Shown here: one piece after another, positions 59,847 through 64,000 of the stretch
Position numbering within the stretch: position 1 is the first letter of the stretch
Layout: every line of letters begins with the position of its first letter
NCBI GenBank assembly: GCA_019055375.1
Contig: JAHQIW010007136.1
Span: forward strand, 1 to 64,000
Source of the DNA: Parelaphostrongylus tenuis
Lineage: Eukaryota > Nematoda > Chromadorea > Rhabditida > Metastrongylidae
DNA length: 64,000 nt
Reading direction: 5' to 3'
Notes under the pieces: model-generated
Databases searched by the model: none
What the model was told of the DNA's origin: nothing
What the model saw: only the letters and a program-made list of their open reading frames with translations
Translations under genes and position numbers: made by a program

Positions 59847-60634
59847 CTAAAAAGGACAAAAAAGAGTAGATTCTCAACTTCTATTCGAATTCATACAAGA
59901 TCTTGAGCGTCTTCAAGAATGGGCTCATGTAGGCCAACGAAATAAGTGAAGGTGGAAGTACTAGCCCACGCAAGGCATGTGACGAGGAGTCACATAATTA
60001 AATAGTTGTAAAAATGCGCAGATATGAGGACCATAAATGGTTCCAATATCGTCTGATGCAGTTTTTCACTGATAATCGTTGTAAAATAATGAACGATATC
60101 TATCTACAATGTTCAAACCTTTTTATCTTATCAAGCTGGAATGACCCGGGTCGATGGTCGACAATCTTTCACCCTGTCGATATGGGGTTTTTGTAGTCGT
60201 ATCAAGTTTAGTACTAAGTGTGTTATCTCTATATTGAGGTAACAAAAGCGTCTAACTACTTTTCAAAGATGTATAATGCAAGAGATCAAACTGGCTGATA
60301 TATTTCCTTCATTTTCATGACCTCAAAGAATTCGCAGCTTCACTAATAGCGGTATTAATTGAGAAATTTGCTTTCTATTTGGTTATGTGCCCTATTTGAG
60401 ACGAAAACTTCGGCAGGACATATAGATGAGATGCAAGACTTGATCATAAAGTGCAAGATTAGATAAATCTTAGCACTTCTTTCACTCCGGTTGTTTGTTT
60501 GCACCCGTAATCACAGAGGCCATCAAATTTCCACAAAAGAGCAGATTAGGCAATATTTTAGAAATATATTTTGTTCTAGATATTAATACAGCCAAATTCC
60601 TCTGGAATCCCGTTTAATTGATCTGTACTGATTG

Positions 60635-61308
60635 GAGAAATTTCGGCACTGTTCTATTATGGCGGCGCCATTAGAGGCCTTCGGTGGAAGCGTATTCTCT
60701 GCTGTTATCTGACGAATGTATGATTATGTGATAGCGTAAATCAAGTGAATTTTAAAGGTATATTTTTATTTCTTATATTGCTTGCTTCTAACACTGTACA
60801 ACTCAAAATGAGACTTTGTTTCACATTTGAAGATTTGTCGTTTGATAGATGTTTTTTATAATAAAATTTTTATCATTAGATAGAGTGAATCTTTCTGATT
60901 ACAAAATGTGTTTGCTCTTTGGAATTACACGTGTACACACACCCTAGCCGACTAGAAGTGCTCACCGAGTGTGAAGCCCAATATTCTTACTGTCATTACA
61001 AAGCTTAAAAAAGTCCTTTCAGGCAAGTCCTATTTACGGTTATAGTCGGGAAGACTTTCTCGATCTACTCCTCAAAAGTTCATTACAATAAAGCTTTTAT
61101 CCAGCGAGAAATCTTCGACTGAGAAACAAAATCTTGTTTTGACTGGTACGGCACCAGAAATAAGCTACTTGAGATATTGAACATGCCGTTCGAATTGACT
61201 TGAATTGACATATCGATATTATAGAAACGTTTTGCAAAAGCAAAAAGTACGTTCTTACCGAAGGCCTCAAGTGGCGCCGCCATAATAGAACAGTGCCAAA
61301 ATTTCTCA
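60635..61308. repeat. Inverted repeat enclosing dispersed-repeat sequence
   Basis: The arm at 60635-60685 (cactgttctattatggcggc gccattagaggccttcggt) and its inverse at 61257-61308 are about 50 bp long and nearly identical. The interior contains two segments of the degenerate repeat family also seen at 10.7-12.2 and 17.8-19.6 kb. Confidence 0.75.
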
Positions 61309-61309
61309 C

Positions 61310-63025
61310 ACATTAGACTGTAACCAGTTTCCACCTTTAGAGAGATGAAAATTGGAGGCAGTGGGGCAGCTGCTGTTATCTGCATTAAAATGTGTGCTAC
61401 GGAGCATCTTTCAGACTTCACTAACCTAAGGTTGCCTGACTATGCTGTGGGTATACTGTAATATATCCCTGAACTATGATTGTAAGTGATCCAAAATCAA
61501 ATGGTAATTGCAGTCACCATTCGTTTTTTTGAATTTTTCAGCCATTAGATCATCGCCGAGTACGCTCGAGTTTTCGACAGGAAAATAAATCAGTGCAGTA
61601 GCAGTCTACTCTCTTTTCTCTCTCTCTCCTCGCCATTTATTCCGCTATGAATTAATTTTACCAAATGGTCGGACTAATTCTAAACAGCATGTATTCTTTT
61701 TGAAAAACCAAGAGAACGTACAGTCGCATTACGGTGTTTGAACAGAGCTTACTTGCTTAAAAAATCCATCAAAGAAATTCTCTACAATTATCTAGGAACA
61801 GGAAAGAGGAAAGTTTAATATAAATTGTACGTGCAAAAATGCACCATAGTTTGGAAAAAAACAGTGAAGTAAAAGGTGGAAAAGTGAAAGAGAAACAATC
61901 GGACTTTGTTCCTGTGAAATTAAATTCCTCAATACATTCATTTTTTCCTGCAGAAGTTCTGCCCTTGTTCCTAGAAAATATCTAAAACCTTTTTATGTGA
62001 ATGACGCTTAGGAGCATTCGCCGAATGGAATCGTCAAGGCATTCGCGATTGAAACTTTTTTTTTGTTTCTCGAACTGAACAAGTAAACATGTGAACGATG
62101 CCTAAAAATAACAATACATATTCTGCAAAAATCGGACTAAATAGAAGAAGAGAGAGAATGAAAAAAGAACTGCAGGAAACATTTTTTTTTGAATATGACA
62201 TACGAAGTAAAAATTAGGTCGCTTCATGTGATTTTAAGCTCAAAAATGAACTGGAAGCCAAGACGACGTCGTCTTGGCCCAGCCAGTATATTTGGACCAT
62301 CCCAACATTAATAAAAAGAAAAAAACAATCTTGCTGTTTTTGCAATAACTGCCCATGTCTACTCATGTGAATCCAATCCTTTTTTGCTCTGGTGATCTTG
62401 GTACTAAGTACATTTTCTTCGAATTTACTTGAACACCTACTGTTCTTTTCATTAGGAATGGTGTCTGTTTGACTTGCGGCAATTGGTAATTGCTTGTGTA
62501 CTCCTAATTTTGCATACCTTCACGACTTTAATTTCCTCCCTCACCCATAAATATTGCTAAATATTGAGTAATCCATCATAACGAAGAAGATCAGACTTGA
62601 ACGGCAAAGAAGACGAAGACTAACAATGAGAATGAAGGACACTGGACATTGACTCGAATCAGGAAAGAAGACGAATACGTCGAAACGTCACTCGAGTAAG
62701 GTTTTCATGGCAAACTCGCGATATTAGCTTAATCAACAAAGAACAAAACTGTTGAGTAAATTAACTAAGCGCAGTTGGAATTCTTACTCGACCTTGCTTG
62801 AGGTACACTAAAAGCGTCTTCTGGATAAAATAGCGATTTTTCCTTGACGTTTCTTGAAGAGAAAATAATTATCGCTAGGCACATAATAGGTTGTGGTAAG
62901 ATTATCGTGCCGTTTTGTTTTTTCAATACGATTTTTACAATAAGATTGCATGATTTCTATGTCGTTCGTTTGTGTATTTTCTTATAAACATTCTGGTATA
63001 CAGCTTACGTATACCTACTCTAAGA
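61310..63025. other. No recognised gene
   Basis: It holds the 20-bp palindrome at 62258 and an inverted GACGTTTCG-type short repeat near 62600-62700. No exons were found. Confidence 0.4.
62258..62277. repeat. 20-bp perfect palindrome
   Basis: CCAAGACGACGTCGTCTTGG is self-complementary over all 20 bases, with no loop. No gene or known site surrounds it. Confidence 0.7.
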
Positions 63026-63029
63026 TAAA

Positions 63030-63123
63030 GCTGTCTTGTGAACGAATTCGCTTGTTAATCATAAACGAATGGCGTGCAGTGAATGCTAGTGAAGCGGCGC
63101 GCAAGATTAATGGAGTTTGGGGC
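63030..63123 (+). mobile_element. Second mariner N-terminal fragment, opposite orientation
   Basis: The plus strand reads ERIRLLIINEWRAVNASEAA followed by RKINGVWGDD, a clear match to the first HTH of mariner (IR.LIL.EFK.G.NASEAARNIN..FG). It ends exactly where the SINE tail starts. It is inverted relative to the 63428-63805 copy. Confidence 0.7.
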
Positions 63124-63427
63124 GATGATAAAAGGATAAAAGCTCTCGGCGTTGATCAATCCCTGAGGGATGCGCCATGCATTCGACTTCAATTTTTGAC
63201 TTCGTTTGAGGTGATTGAATGCATATCTGGCCTTTACAATGACTCGCGGTGGCCTTCCGCTGAACCGAGTCAGTGCTGCTTGTCCTCCCAGACAAGTCTG
63301 AGACCTGTCTGGTACCAATTTACCGACCCCGGAGGGATGGATGGCTTGGTGAGCCATGAGCGCGAGATCGAACCAGTGACCTCGTGTGCGACGCAGGGCA
63401 CCTCTCACCACTGCGCCACATGCGCTC
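63124..63427 (-). mobile_element. tRNA-derived SINE, copy 2, inserted between mariner fragments
   Basis: Read on the minus strand it starts GAGCGCATGTGGCGCAGTGG, has the B-box GGTTCGATCTC, and matches copy 1 through almost its whole length to the gagcttttatcctttt tail. Possible imperfect flanking repeats are tatcacgccc and tatcatcgcccc. High similarity to copy 1 suggests recent activity of the family. Confidence 0.85.
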
Positions 63428-63805
63428 GGTGCCACGGGCGTGATACGGTTGCAAAAAGGACACCTTCTGAACTTTGGCCAATTCATGTGGAACCCACTTT
63501 GACTTCTTCCAGACCTTACGCAGTTCATACAAAATGTTGGCGATGATCTTGGAGCAACAATTCAACTCTTCGGTAAACATTTATCATGCTATTGAGAGAT
63601 TCACTCTGATTATATCATGGGTTGATTTCCAATCAATTTCCTGTAGACGGTCTGAGCGCCACTGTTCTTCCCTACTGTTCTCTTCAGCTATGAACTTTGC
63701 CAACCATTTGCTGGCGGTCCTTTCTCCAACAAAACATCGCACCAAGCTCCACTAATCTTGCGCACCTTCTCACTCGCAGTTTCTCCTACGCGCCATTCTG
63801 CTTGA
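63428..63805 (-). mobile_element. Mariner transposase N-terminal remnant, cut by a SINE
   Basis: The minus strand opens with EWRVGETASEKVRKISGAWC (mariner first HTH). Later it has KVWKKSKWVPHELAKVQK (the WVPHEL linker) and runs to FLQPYHA, where the SINE at 63124-63427 begins. Frame breaks lie between the two blocks. Confidence 0.7.
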
Positions 63806-64000
63806 CTAGCAAGCGAATTTGATCTCAAACTAGCTCCACATTGAGCAAATATAGACAAATTTCAAATAGAAATCCCCACAAGAAATTCGCAATTGAATGA
63901 ACTAAAATTATACAATTTTAATGGTTTGAAAAGCCAAAACGGCACAAACTTTATACACAACCTATTACTTGCTATTTTTTGGACATAATGAACTCATAGT

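Noticed and set aside
63055..63528. 157-codon minus-strand ORF
   Set aside because: Most of it is SINE sequence read in one frame.
62950..63546. 198-codon plus-strand ORF, the longest in the window
   Set aside because: It is a chance fusion of a mariner fragment with the antisense of a SINE; not one gene.
1..64000. CRISPR arrays, operons or phage genes
   Set aside because: Spliced genes and eukaryotic transposons dominate; no regularly spaced direct repeats were seen.

Overview
This is AT-rich eukaryotic DNA. Its short exons, (T)nCAG splice acceptors, AG-ATG junctions that look like trans-splice sites, and a serpentine receptor of the Srx type point to a nematode. The RTE-type LINEs, mariner remnants and tRNA-derived SINEs suggest a strongylid (hookworm-like) parasite; the clade is inference. 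There are no prokaryotic genes, CRISPR arrays or rRNA genes.

Three protein-coding loci can be modelled exon by exon. (1) 6385-7911 (-) is the 5' half of a chemoreceptor (Srx, 7-TM): three exons in consistent phase, with no recognisable exons for TM5-7. (2) 20572-23894 (+) is a small secreted protein of 185 residues in five exons, with tandem CC-type cysteine domains and a Pro/Thr linker. (3) 25191-40850 (-) is a large acyl-CoA synthetase of the ACSF2 family. It has 15 exons that join in phase and cover the whole adenylate-forming core. Exons 2, 3 and 5 each carry one surplus base in a 3-nt homopolymer, which is either assembly overcalling or very recent decay. A few weaker single-exon candidates are also listed.

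The rest is dominated by repeats. RTE LINE 3' fragments lie at 4.6-5.4, 41.2-41.5 and 55.1-55.5 kb. Mariner remnants lie at 21.4, 55.9, 58.6 and 63.0-63.8 kb. A tRNA-headed SINE family has three copies (32.5, 46.3 and 63.1-63.4 kb), one with a clear 11-bp target-site duplication. Large fold-back elements lie at 5.56-6.33, 27.1-27.4, 34.2-34.8, 39.5-40.1 and 60.6-61.3 kb. Several palindromic repeats have tRNA-like sequence in their arms (5.95, 8.65-9.09, 22.0-22.3, 22.84-22.97, 30.1-30.56 and 54.1-54.3 kb). A degenerate dispersed repeat fills much of 10.7-12.2 and 17.8-19.6 kb. The ACSF2 introns hold at least six of these elements.

Layout: 0-4.6 kb nothing recognised; 4.6-6.3 kb LINE plus fold-back; 6.4-7.9 kb srx; 8.6-20.5 kb repeats and unassigned DNA; 20.6-23.9 kb CC-domain gene; 25.2-41 kb ACSF2-like gene; 41.2-64 kb LINE, SINE and mariner debris with a few short unassigned ORFs.
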